DNA of 31,954 nucleotides from CBDCBA01 sp965214125 (GCA_965214125.1 CBDCBA010000023.1:1-31954), one strand, 5' to 3'. Positions 7,990 through 16,059 are shown, counted from the first letter of the stretch. Numbers and translations are program-made. The notes: generated from the letters alone by a model not told the origin.

Positions 7990-9326
7990 CGAACGGCTCG
8001 GGCCGGCTTACATTGAACCGCTTGCCCGCCGTCGCCGCCGAAACTCTGCTCGACCGCCTGTGCCGCCACGCCGCCGACGCGCCAGGCCGGCCCGCGTACG
8101 TGCTGCCGGACGGCAAGGCCCTCACCTACGGCGACCTTCATGATCGCGTCGAGTCGGCCGCCGCCTCGGCGAAAGATGGCGTCCTGCGCGGCGGGACCGG
8201 CTTCGAACTTCCCGTGCGGTTCCTCGCCGGCCTGCGCTCAAACGGCCAACTCCTGCTGCTTCCGTGCGACACTCAGGACCTCGAGGCGAGCCAGCTTCGG
8301 GAACGGGCGTCGCTCGACTCGTCCGAGTCCTCGGGGTGGAGCGGGATTGTGCTGGCGACCTCCGGCAGCACCGCGACGCCGAACCTCGTCCGCCGCAGCG
8401 CCCGCTCGCTCGACGCGGTGGCCCGCAACGTCGCCGAAGTGTGCGGGATGACGCCGAACGACCGCGTGCTCGCGACCGTGCCGCTGGCCCACTCGTACGG
8501 CCTTGAGCACGGCCTGCTCGGGCCGATCTGGGGCGGGGCGACCGTCCTGCTCTGCCCCGGCCTCGACCAGCGCTCGCTCGCGGCGCACCTGGAACGCCGG
8601 CCAACCATCATTCCCGCCATTCCCGCGATGATCGAGCTGTTGCCGCGACTCGGCCCAAGCGCCGGTGCGGTCCGTGAAGCACACCGCGTCTACTCCGCCG
8701 GCGCACCGCTGCCGCCGGGCGCCCGCGACCGCTTTCGCGCCGCCTTCGACCAGAATGTCGGGCAGGTCTACGGCATGACCGAGATCGGCAGCGTGACGTT
8801 CAACGACCCTCGCGGCGCCGCCTCCGACCCCGACAGCGTTGGCCTGCCGATGAACGGCGTCTCAATCCGCGTGCTGGATGGCGGTGAAGTCGCGGTGCGA
8901 TCGACGTGCATGTTCGACGGCTACGCCGACGCCGCGGTCGAGCTGGTCGATGGCCACCTGCCGACCGGCGACCTCGGCCGCGTCGACGAGGCCGGTCGCC
9001 TCTTCATCACCGGCCGGCGGCGCCTGCTCATCGAGGCGGGCGGGCGGAAGGTCAATCCGCTGGAAATCGAGGCGGCCTTGTGCGACCACCCCGACGTGGC
9101 GCAGTGCGTGGTCGTGCCCGTTCGCCAGAGCGAGACGAGCACGCGCCTGCGGGCCGTCATCGTGCCGCGCGGCGAGCGGCCGGCCGCGGGGGAGTTGCGG
9201 CAGTTCGTCCGCGCCCGCCTCGCCGGCTGGAAGGTGCCGCGTCTCGTCGAGTTCCGCGACGCGCTGCCGACCACCGCCAGCGGCAAGATCGCCCGAGCCG
9301 AAGTGGAGGCCTCGTCGTGCGAATAA
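7986..9326 (+). CDS. AMP-dependent acyl/aryl ligase (ANL superfamily)
   Basis: A 446-residue adenylating enzyme, somewhat shorter than the usual 500-550, with the N-terminal part compressed. Visible core motifs are Thr-Ser-Gly-Ser-Thr-Ala-Thr-Pro (phosphate loop), Tyr-Gly-Met-Thr-Glu (A5), Thr-Gly-Asp-Leu-Gly (A7), Gly-Arg-Arg-Arg-Leu-Leu-Ile-Glu-Ala-Gly-Gly-Arg-Lys-Val-Asn-Pro (A8 hinge) and the catalytic Lys434 in Ala-Ser-Gly-Lys-Ile (A10). These enzymes activate carboxylates as acyl-AMP and load them on CoA or the ACP arm. Sitting between the halogenase-like gene and the exporter, its likely job is to activate the hydroxybenzoate starter and load the ACP. It starts with GTG in a GTGA overlap. 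Substrate is inferred. Confidence 0.87.
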   Translation: MTNGSGRLTLNRLPAVAAETLLDRLCRHAADAPGRPAYVLPDGKALTYGDLHDRVESAAASAKDGVLRGGTGFELPVRFLAGLRSNGQLLLLPCDTQDLEASQLRERASLDSSESSGWSGIVLATSGSTATPNLVRRSARSLDAVARNVAEVCGMTPNDRVLATVPLAHSYGLEHGLLGPIWGGATVLLCPGLDQRSLAAHLERRPTIIPAIPAMIELLPRLGPSAGAVREAHRVYSAGAPLPPGARDRFRAAFDQNVGQVYGMTEIGSVTFNDPRGAASDPDSVGLPMNGVSIRVLDGGEVAVRSTCMFDGYADAAVELVDGHLPTGDLGRVDEAGRLFITGRRRLLIEAGGRKVNPLEIEAALCDHPDVAQCVVVPVRQSETSTRLRAVIVPRGERPAAGELRQFVRARLAGWKVPRLVEFRDALPTTASGKIARAEVEASSCE

Positions 9327-10081
9327 CGCTGGCCTGCCTGCTCCTGCTCGCCCTCGCCGGCTGCCGCTCGACGCCGCCGCCGGTCGAGGGGAACTTGCCG
9401 CAGTACCCGATGTTGTCGGCAAGCGAGTCGCTCGAAGCGATGCGCCAGCGCAACGCCGGCGTGGGCGACGTGACCGGCAAGGGAACGCTCACGTTCACCG
9501 CCGCCGATGGCGAGTCGGTCCGGCTTGACACGGTCTTCGTGCTGGCCCCGCCGGACCGCGCGCGGGTGCGGGCCTGGAAGTTCGGCCGCGCCGTCTTCGA
9601 CCTAACGCGCACCGCCGACGGCGTCTGGCTTTACCTGCCGCGTGGCGACGCGCGGGCGGACGAGTTGGAAGCTTCGGCCGGCGCCCTGAGCGCCGCGATC
9701 GGCGAGTGGCTCAACCTCTTCAGCGGCGGGCTCGACGCCGACGCGCGGGACGTTGATGTCGAATCCAACAGGCTGTGGATTCGCCGCCCGATGGGCGAAG
9801 GCCTGACGCTGCGCATCCTCGTCCGCCGCGACACGCTCACGCCCAGCATCTACGACGGCGTCGACGCCGTCGGCACTGTCCGCTTCCGCCTGCTGCTCGA
9901 CGCGTACACGCCGCTCGGCCCAACCGTTTGGCCGCAGATCGTCGAGGCGATCAGCGCCGACGGGACCGTCCGCATCGAGGCGAACGAGCTGGAACTCGAC
10001 GTGGCCCCGCCGACCGCTTTCGAGCCGCCGCGTCGGGCCAGCCGTCTCGCGTCACCGGTCGCGCCGACGGAGCCGCTTTGA
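9317..10081 (+). CDS. Lipoprotein of the pigment-like cluster, possibly LolB-like
   Basis: A 254-residue protein with a lipoprotein signal peptide: hydrophobic Leu-rich core, then lipobox Leu-Ala-Gly-Cys with Cys16 as the lipidated residue. The mature part has strand-like segments ('Gly-Lys-Gly-Thr-Leu-Thr-Phe') and an Ala-Arg-Val-Arg-Ala-Trp-Lys-Phe segment, reminiscent of LolB/LolA-fold outer-membrane acceptors, but I cannot assign a family with certainty. Context (LolA-like carrier upstream in the operon, MMPL exporter immediately downstream) suggests an outer-membrane receiver of the lipidated polyene. The start is GTG 9317, overlapping the ligase gene by 10 nt; the stop shares one base with the next ATG. 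Confidence 0.75.
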   Translation: MRITLACLLLLALAGCRSTPPPVEGNLPQYPMLSASESLEAMRQRNAGVGDVTGKGTLTFTAADGESVRLDTVFVLAPPDRARVRAWKFGRAVFDLTRTADGVWLYLPRGDARADELEASAGALSAAIGEWLNLFSGGLDADARDVDVESNRLWIRRPMGEGLTLRILVRRDTLTPSIYDGVDAVGTVRFRLLLDAYTPLGPTVWPQIVEAISADGTVRIEANELELDVAPPTAFEPPRRASRLASPVAPTEPL

Positions 10082-12600
10082 TGCGCCGCCTGGTCGACCT
10101 CTGCCTGAAACGTCCGAGCTCGACGCTCGCCGTGGCCGGCGTGCTCACGCTCGTCAGCCTCGCCCTGCTGTTTCGCCTGCGCCCGCAGACATCGCTCGTG
10201 GCGATGTTCGACCCGAACAATCCGTCGGTCGTGGCGCTGGAAACGGTGGTGAACGAGTTTCCGGTTGCCGAGGAATTGCTCGTCTTCGCCAGCTTGCCGG
10301 AGGGTGCGCCCGATGACCGGACGGCGTTGACCGGCTTCGCCGACCGGCTGCGCGACCGCTTGTCGGCCGAGGATGCCAAGCCGCTTGTGGCGAACGTGCG
10401 AGACCGGGCGGGGCCGGAGTTTCGGCAGTTCGTGGAGGAGCAGGTCGTGCCGCACGGCCTGGCGTACCTGGACGCCGCCGGCCGTGCGGAGGCGCTGCGC
10501 CGCCTGACGCCCGAGGGCATGGCCGAGCAGTTGGAGCGCACGAAGACGGCCCTCTCCGCGCCGAGCCCGGCGGCGGGGGCGCTGGGCCGCACGCTCGCCC
10601 GCGACCCGCTGCGCCTGTTCGAACTCCTGCAACAGCGCCTCGCCGACAGTCGCCTGCCCGGCGGGTCGTTCGAAAGTGGCGACGACCGGTTCCTTTCGCG
10701 CGACCGGCGGGGCATTTTGCTGCGCATCGACGGCGTGGAGCCGCCGGGCGACCTTGGGTTCTCGCAACGCCTCGTCTCGCTGGTCGAGGACGCGATTGTG
10801 GATGTGAATAGCGACGGCCTCATCGTGCAGACGGCCGGCGCGTACGCGGTGGCGGCGTACGACACGGGGGAAATTCAGCGCGACTCGACTATCGGCACTT
10901 TCACCAGTATTGGCGGCCTGGCGCTGGTGGTCGGTTTGCTCTACCGCCGGCCGCTGCGGCTGTTCCTGTTCGCGTTCACGCCGGTGGCGGTCGGCATCCT
11001 GTGGGGCTTTGGCGTCTACGCGTTGGGATCGGCGACGCTCACGCCGCTGGCCGCGGTGGTCGGCGGGGCGTTGGGGGGCATCGGCATCGACTACCCGATC
11101 CACTTCCTCGCCCACTACGACGCCGAGCGACGCAAGGCCGCCGACGCGGTGGAGGCGGCGCGGGCAACGCTTGCCCGGCTGGGCCGGCCGACGTTTGTGG
11201 CGTGGCTGACAAGCGTGATCGGCTTCGCGGCCGTCGCGCTGTCGCCCGTGGGCGTGCTACGCGACTTCGCCCTCATCGGCTCGCTTGGTCTGCTCGGGGC
11301 GGGGCTGGCGACGGTCACGCTGTTGCCGGCGGCGCTGGTTGCGTTCGACCGCGGCGGCACGGGCCGACCAGCGGTGCCGCGGTTCGACCTGGGCCGACGC
11401 CTCGCGGGCCTGCTGCTCGGACCGACGCGCGGCGTGCTGGTCGCGACGCTGACCTTTGCCGTCGCCGCCGGCGGGTTCGTGCTGGTGCGCGGGGGCGCGC
11501 TGTCGCTCGAGTACGACCTGTTCGCGCTGCACCCCGCCCCGAACCCGCCGCTGGAGGCCCAGCGGGAGATTCAGGAGCGTATGGGCTTGGCCGGCGGGAC
11601 GATGTTCGTGCTGATTGAGGCCGATGCTGCCGAACCGCTCGTGGCGAAGGCGCACGAGGTGGCGCGGCGGCTGCGGTCCGACGCGGCGCGGGCGGGGGGC
11701 GTGGTCGGCAGCTTCGGGCTCGACACGTTGCTGCCCGACCCGTCGAACCCGCCGCCGCAAATCGACGCGGAGGCGACCGTGGCGCGTCTTGACGCCGCCC
11801 TCGCCGACGCAGGATTTCGGCCGGAGGCGTTCTCCGAGTACGCAACGTTCCTGCGCCTGCTCGCGAGCGAGCGGAGGCTGCCGTCCGTTGGAGATTTGCT
11901 GAAGTACCGCGACATCGCTTCGCTCGTCTTGCCGCGCGCGGCGCTGGATGACCAAACGGCCCGGCGCAGCGTGAGCGTGATTCACTTCGAGACGGAACTG
12001 CTCGACCGCGACTCGCGCGAGGCGGCGCTGGCCGGCGTGCGACAGTCGCTCGCGGGGATGGAGGGCGTCGTCGCGACAGGCGCCCCCGCGCTCGGCAGCG
12101 ACATCGAGGCGGCTGTTCTGCGTGACCTGCCGCGCGAGTTCGGTTTGGCGATCGGGTTGATCGGCCTGACGCTCGCGCTCTACTTCCGCTCGATCGGCCA
12201 GGCGTTGCTGGCACTCTCGCCGACGCTTGTCAGCGGCGTCCTGCTGTTGCTGGCGATGGAGTTGTTCGGGCTGCGGCTGAACCTGATCAACGGCGTGATG
12301 GTGCCGCTGCTGCTGGGAATCAACGTGGACTACGGCATCTTCGCCGTCGTCGCCGCCCGGGCGGGGGGGCAGGCAAGCGATGCCCACGAGCGGCTGCGGG
12401 CGGCGTGTGGGGCGTTGGTGACGTGTGCCCTGACGACGAGCGTCGGGTGCGGCACGCTGGCGTTGACGAGCGTGCCGGCGGTGCAGTCGTTGGGGATTTT
12501 GATTGTGGTGGGCGTGCTCGGGTGCATGGTCGGCACGCTCGGCGTCACGCTGCCGGCGCTGCTGTGGTGGCGGGCTTCGAGGGCCGCCGCGCCAGCATGA
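10081..12600 (+). CDS. MMPL/RND-family exporter
   Basis: 839 residues with the two-module layout of MMPL/RND transporters. There is one N-terminal membrane helix (about 16-33), a periplasmic domain, then a block of helices (about 270-430) containing the Gly-Ile-Asp-Tyr-Pro-Ile-His motif near residue 336. A second periplasmic domain and a second block (about 685-830) follow, with the matching Gly-Ile-Asn-Val-Asp-Tyr-Gly-Ile-Phe near residue 746. The paired Asp residues are the proton-relay positions of this superfamily. Predicted MMPL-family exporters are standard members of aryl-polyene clusters and are expected to move the lipid-linked product out of the inner membrane. The start overlaps the lipoprotein stop (TGATG). 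Its 3' end overlaps the convergent glycosyltransferase gene by 56 bp. Last gene of the operon. Confidence 0.9.
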   Translation: MRRLVDLCLKRPSSTLAVAGVLTLVSLALLFRLRPQTSLVAMFDPNNPSVVALETVVNEFPVAEELLVFASLPEGAPDDRTALTGFADRLRDRLSAEDAKPLVANVRDRAGPEFRQFVEEQVVPHGLAYLDAAGRAEALRRLTPEGMAEQLERTKTALSAPSPAAGALGRTLARDPLRLFELLQQRLADSRLPGGSFESGDDRFLSRDRRGILLRIDGVEPPGDLGFSQRLVSLVEDAIVDVNSDGLIVQTAGAYAVAAYDTGEIQRDSTIGTFTSIGGLALVVGLLYRRPLRLFLFAFTPVAVGILWGFGVYALGSATLTPLAAVVGGALGGIGIDYPIHFLAHYDAERRKAADAVEAARATLARLGRPTFVAWLTSVIGFAAVALSPVGVLRDFALIGSLGLLGAGLATVTLLPAALVAFDRGGTGRPAVPRFDLGRRLAGLLLGPTRGVLVATLTFAVAAGGFVLVRGGALSLEYDLFALHPAPNPPLEAQREIQERMGLAGGTMFVLIEADAAEPLVAKAHEVARRLRSDAARAGGVVGSFGLDTLLPDPSNPPPQIDAEATVARLDAALADAGFRPEAFSEYATFLRLLASERRLPSVGDLLKYRDIASLVLPRAALDDQTARRSVSVIHFETELLDRDSREAALAGVRQSLAGMEGVVATGAPALGSDIEAAVLRDLPREFGLAIGLIGLTLALYFRSIGQALLALSPTLVSGVLLLLAMELFGLRLNLINGVMVPLLLGINVDYGIFAVVAARAGGQASDAHERLRAACGALVTCALTTSVGCGTLALTSVPAVQSLGILIVVGVLGCMVGTLGVTLPALLWWRASRAAAPA

Positions 12601-13819
12601 ACTTCGCGGCCGCGTACGTCAGCAGTCCGAAGGCGGCGCCGAGGATCGCGCCGCCGAGGAACCACTCGGCCGCCACCTCGCCCAGAACGGTCCAGGCGCC
12701 GCGCGTGCGCGGGTCGTAGGCGGCCACGCTTGGAACGCCCCCGCCCAGCAGCACGCTGCCGAGCCCGATCGACGCGACGGCCAGCACCGGGCCGATCGGC
12801 GGGGCGGAGATGACGCTCGAGGTGCCGAGCACGCCGATGGGCTCGAGGCGCAGCCAGCGGGCGACGCCGAGGCAGACGCACGTCTTGATGCCGTAGACCG
12901 GGATGTGCGCGATGAAGACGCCCACGCCGATCGACGCGGCGAAGCGCTTGCGGGCCAGGCGGCTGGCCTTGAGATGCCGCCACGTCCGCAGCGGGTTGAG
13001 CCAGCGGCCGACGCGGTCGATCAGCGTGCCCGTCTGTGTCTCCGCCACGGCCTCCCGCTCCGGCACGCGCGGGCCCGGCAAAAGCGCGCGGTGCAGCAAC
13101 GCGAGGTGCATGAAGCCGGCCGCGATGGAATCGCGGGTCGGGCGAAAGTGCGAAATCCGCCCGCCGGGCACCTCGTAGACGCACCGCACCGGCACCCCGA
13201 CCACCGGCAGCCTCGCCCACGCGAAGCGGGTGAGAATCGCGGTCTCGAAGCCGTAACGGTTCGACCAGCCGGCGAGGCGGCGCGTGAGGGAAATCGGGTA
13301 GACCCGCAGCCCGCACTGGCTGTCGCGCACGGTTAGCCCGCTCTCGATTCGCACGAGCAGGTTCGACAGCCGCCGCCCGACGATGCTCGATCGGGGGCAG
13401 CCGGCGATCACGGCGTCGCGCTCGCCGAGGATCAGCGCGTGCGGCTGCCGCGCGGCGGCGGCGAGGAGGGCGGGGATGTCGCCCGCGTCGTGCTGGCCGT
13501 CGGCGTCGATCGTGAGCGCGTGGGCGAAGCCAAGGGCCTCCGCCCGCTCGAAGCCGCTCCGCAACGCGGCCGCCTTGCCGCGGTTGTGCGGGTGCGTGAC
13601 GACGTGGCGATCCTCGCCATCGGCAAACCACGTCGCGAGGGTGGCGTCGGTGGCGTCGGTCGAGCCGTCGTCGACGCAGATCACGGTCAGCCCGTGTGCC
13701 CCGACCTCGCGCAGCACGTTGGCGACGGTTCCGCCGTGATTGAAGGTGGGAACGACCGCAGCCACGCGGGGCGCCGGCGGCGCATCGCGTGGCTGCGGGA
13801 CGGGGGCGTGGTCGGCCAT
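12545..13819 (-). CDS. Glycosyltransferase family 2 with C-terminal DUF2062 domain
   Basis: 424 residues. The N-terminal half is a GT-A glycosyltransferase: Val-Val-Pro-Thr-Phe-Asn, Val-Asp-Asp-Gly-Ser-Thr-Asp at 49-55 and the metal/sugar-binding Asp-Ala-Asp-Gly-Gln-His at 105-110, close to dolichyl-phosphate-mannose-synthase-like enzymes. The C-terminal part (about 285-415) is a membrane domain of the DUF2062 type, with Arg-Lys-Arg-Phe-Ala-Ala-Ser-Ile-Gly-Val-Gly-Val-Phe and several hydrophobic helices. GT2-DUF2062 proteins are typical of aryl-polyene loci, so it is likely part of the cluster although on the opposite strand. Its start lies 12 nt after the ankyrin lipoprotein gene, which may share its transcript. 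Its 3' end overlaps the exporter gene tail-to-tail. Acceptor unknown. Confidence 0.87.
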   Translation of the reverse strand: MADHAPVPQPRDAPPAPRVAAVVPTFNHGGTVANVLREVGAHGLTVICVDDGSTDATDATLATWFADGEDRHVVTHPHNRGKAAALRSGFERAEALGFAHALTIDADGQHDAGDIPALLAAAARQPHALILGERDAVIAGCPRSSIVGRRLSNLLVRIESGLTVRDSQCGLRVYPISLTRRLAGWSNRYGFETAILTRFAWARLPVVGVPVRCVYEVPGGRISHFRPTRDSIAAGFMHLALLHRALLPGPRVPEREAVAETQTGTLIDRVGRWLNPLRTWRHLKASRLARKRFAASIGVGVFIAHIPVYGIKTCVCLGVARWLRLEPIGVLGTSSVISAPPIGPVLAVASIGLGSVLLGGGVPSVAAYDPRTRGAWTVLGEVAAEWFLGGAILGAAFGLLTYAAAKFMLARRPSKPATTAAPAA

Positions 13820-13831
13820 CGGCGGACCAGC

Positions 13832-14491
13832 CTACTGCACGCTGTCGAGGATGGCGCCGCCCTCCTCCATGTCGCCGGGCCGCATCGCGTCGTCCATCAT
13901 CTCGCCGGGCGCGGGCCGACGGCTCATCTCGGCCTCCTTCAAAACGCTGAGCACCTCGCCGCGTCCCTTGTTGCGGGCGTAGGTCATGGCGTCGCGGCCC
14001 TTGCGATCGGTGGCGTCGAGACTGGCGCCGGCGGCGAGCAGCAGCTCGACATCGTCCACCCGCCCGTTGCCCGCCGCCAGGCAGAGCGGCGGCTCGTAGG
14101 GGCTGCCGGTGGCGTCGGGGTCGGCACCGGCGGCGAGGAGCATGTCGATCACCTCCGTGCGGTCGTTGTAGTTCTTCGTCGCGTACTGGAGGGGGGTTTG
14201 GCCCTTCAAATCCGACAGATTCGGGTTCGCGCCGTTGGCGAGCAGCAGGTCGACGGCCTGGGGCTTGCCCTGCCAGGTCGCCTCGATCAGCGGCGTGCGG
14301 CCCTTGCCGCCCCGGACGTTCGGATCGGCATTCGCGGCATACTCGGCGTCGTCCACGCTGCCGGTGAGGGCGACGTCGAACCACGGGTTCTCCGGCTCGT
14401 TCGGCGCGGGCTCGACATTCGCAGCCGGCGTGCAGCCGATGAAGCCGACGCAGAGTCCGGTGACGACCAGCAGGGCAAGGCGATGAAGCAT
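13832..14491 (-). CDS. Ankyrin-repeat lipoprotein (4 repeats)
   Basis: 219 residues with a lipoprotein signal (hydrophobic core, then Gly-Phe-Ile-Gly-Cys, Cys20). After a short Pro/Glu-rich spacer there are about four ankyrin repeats, recognisable by Gly-Arg-Thr-Pro-Leu-Ile-Glu-Ala, Gly-Gln-Thr-Pro-Leu-Gln-Tyr-Ala and repeated Leu-Leu-Ala-Ala-Gly-Ala-Asp/Ser. The tail is acidic and Met-rich. Ankyrin repeats bind proteins; the lipid anchor puts the protein on a membrane facing the periplasm or outside. It is a paralogue of the next gene: both share an Asn-X-Trp-Phe-X-X-Ala-Leu-Thr-Gly-Ser segment just after the anchor. Partner unknown. Confidence 0.85.
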   Translation of the reverse strand: MLHRLALLVVTGLCVGFIGCTPAANVEPAPNEPENPWFDVALTGSVDDAEYAANADPNVRGGKGRTPLIEATWQGKPQAVDLLLANGANPNLSDLKGQTPLQYATKNYNDRTEVIDMLLAAGADPDATGSPYEPPLCLAAGNGRVDDVELLLAAGASLDATDRKGRDAMTYARNKGRGEVLSVLKEAEMSRRPAPGEMMDDAMRPGDMEEGGAILDSVQ

Positions 14492-14571
14492 GGCGAGCAG
14501 GATAGGGAAAACGGGGGTTTCTGTCGAAATGATGTGCGTCCGGACACCCAGCGTCCGTTCAGGGGTCGGCC

Positions 14572-15336
14572 TCAGTTGGGTAGGGTGGTGGGGGAGTCGA
14601 CGTCGGTCTCCTTGGCGTCCTCGATCGATTCGGTGAGCGAGTCGTCGCCGCCGCTGATCTGCCGGGCGACGTCGGCGTGGCCCTCCTGCTGGGCGAGGTC
14701 GAGCGGCGTCATGCCGTCCTCGTCGGTCAGGTTCGTGTCGGCGCCCGCTTCGAGCAGGAGCTTGGCCGCGTCCTGCTGGCCGTCGCGGGCGGCGAAGTGC
14801 AGGGCGGTGAAGCCGTTGAGGTTGCGCTCGTCGATGTTGGCGCCCTCGGCGATCATCACCTCGACCACGTCCGCAAGCCCGCTTGAGGCGGCCATCATCA
14901 GCGGGGTGTCGCCCCGGCTGTCGCGGGCATCGAGATCCGCGCCGGCCTTGGCCAAAACAATCGCGTTGGCCGACTGCTCCTTCGCTGTGGCCACGTGCAG
15001 CGGCGTGCGATCGTCCTCGTCGACCACGTCGAGCTTCGCGCCGGCCTCAATGAGACGCTCGACCGTTTGGTACCCGCCCCGGTAGGCGGCGGTGTGCAGC
15101 GGCGTCTCGCTCGAGCGGTTGAACTCGTTGATGTCGTCGCCTGTCGACTCGGCGACGCGGAAGGCCTCGTCCGAGCCGGTGAGGGCAGCGGCGAACCACT
15201 TGTTGTCGTCGGCCGCCTCCTTCGGGGCCGACTTGCAGCCAAGCGGGCCGGACAGCAGCATGGCCGCCAATCCCGTGACGGCGGCGGCGGAGACGAGCGT
15301 GCGGATGGAGCGGGTCGAGCGAGTGGTGTGCGTCAT
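14572..15336 (-). CDS. Ankyrin-repeat lipoprotein (5 repeats)
   Basis: 254 residues. A signal region with lipobox Gly-Pro-Leu-Gly-Cys (Cys34) is followed by about five ankyrin repeats marked by Glu-Thr-Pro-Leu-His-Thr-Ala-Ala, Arg-Thr-Pro-Leu-His-Val-Ala, Asp-Thr-Pro-Leu-Met-Met-Ala-Ala, Phe-Thr-Ala-Leu-His-Phe-Ala-Ala and Met-Thr-Pro-Leu-Asp-Leu-Ala. The C-terminus is acidic. ATG 15336 is chosen because GGGAGG lies 3 nt upstream and a proper signal peptide follows; the open frame extends further upstream but without these marks. It is the first gene of a leftward run (this gene, 80-bp gap, second ankyrin lipoprotein, 12-bp gap, glycosyltransferase). Likely a surface or periplasmic protein-binding lipoprotein. 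Confidence 0.87.
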   Translation of the reverse strand: MTHTTRSTRSIRTLVSAAAVTGLAAMLLSGPLGCKSAPKEAADDNKWFAAALTGSDEAFRVAESTGDDINEFNRSSETPLHTAAYRGGYQTVERLIEAGAKLDVVDEDDRTPLHVATAKEQSANAIVLAKAGADLDARDSRGDTPLMMAASSGLADVVEVMIAEGANIDERNLNGFTALHFAARDGQQDAAKLLLEAGADTNLTDEDGMTPLDLAQQEGHADVARQISGGDDSLTESIEDAKETDVDSPTTLPN

Positions 15337-15426
15337 GTGCCTCCCAGCAGGTGCGAATTGCGCCGGCAATGGCCCAGTCGGTGTTGCGGCCGGCGTATTG
15401 GCGATTACGCTAACTGCACTCGCAAC

Positions 15427-15993
15427 ATGCAACAACGCTCGAAGTTCATCCTCTCCGCAACGGCATTTGCAGCATGCGCGGCCACGCCGGCGTTGGCACG
15501 CGAGGCCGAACGGGTGGGCGTCTTCCCGCGCGGCACGGGCGTCTTCGGGATCGAGACCCGCTACGTCGTCGGCGTCGAGGAGGGCGAGGACCTGCCGAAC
15601 GTGGCGGTCGCTTACGACCACTTCGTGCTCGACAACTTCTCGCTCGGCCTGGAGCTTGCGGGGTACGGGTTCTTCAAGGATGACGCCGAAACGGCGGCCA
15701 TTGGCGTCCACGGCCGGCTGCGGCACCACGTCTTCGAGTTCGGCATCGACGCGACGCTCTTCCTCGGCGTCGGGTTCGGCCCGATCTACAGCGAAGAATC
15801 GGTGCCGGCGGGCGGCACGCACCTGAACTTTGTCAGCCGCGCCGGCGCCGGCGTCGCGTGGAAGGTGCGCGAGTCGATGGTGCTGACGGCGGGGATCGAC
15901 TTCTGGCACCTCTCCAATGGACAGATCGTCGACGGCGACAACCCGGCGATCAACGGCGTGCAGGGTTTCGCGGGGATCGGCTGGAGGCTGTAA
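15427..15993 (+). CDS. PagL-like lipid A 3-O-deacylase family outer-membrane protein
   Basis: 188 residues: a signal peptide (ends near Pro-Ala-Leu-Ala, residue 24), alternating beta-barrel-like strands, and a C-terminal aromatic end (Gly-Ile-Gly-Trp-Arg-Leu). The motif Phe-Trp-His-Leu-Ser-Asn-Gly places His161 and Ser163 as in PagL, an outer-membrane enzyme that removes the 3-O acyl chain from lipid A. The third catalytic residue of Pseudomonas PagL, a Glu about 12 residues after the Ser, is not present; an Asn (176) is near that place, so activity is uncertain. It is divergent from the ankyrin lipoprotein gene with a 90-bp gap. No clear ribosome site before ATG 15427. Confidence 0.75.
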   Translation: MQQRSKFILSATAFAACAATPALAREAERVGVFPRGTGVFGIETRYVVGVEEGEDLPNVAVAYDHFVLDNFSLGLELAGYGFFKDDAETAAIGVHGRLRHHVFEFGIDATLFLGVGFGPIYSEESVPAGGTHLNFVSRAGAGVAWKVRESMVLTAGIDFWHLSNGQIVDGDNPAINGVQGFAGIGWRL

Positions 15994-16059
15994 GCTTGGG
16001 GAGCAGCGTGGGGATTGCCCGCGGCAACTTTGTCACTCCTGGGGTTTCTTTCGATCGCG

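Noticed and set aside
12330..14384. 684-codon frame on the minus strand in another phase
   Set aside because: It overlaps the exporter, the GT2-DUF2062 gene and an ankyrin lipoprotein gene, and its product is Arg/Pro-rich with no domain; a shadow frame.
13439..15085. 548-codon plus-strand frame opposite the glycosyltransferase and ankyrin genes
   Set aside because: Both real genes have signal peptides or motifs on the minus strand; this frame gives Gly/Arg/Val-rich sequence without features.
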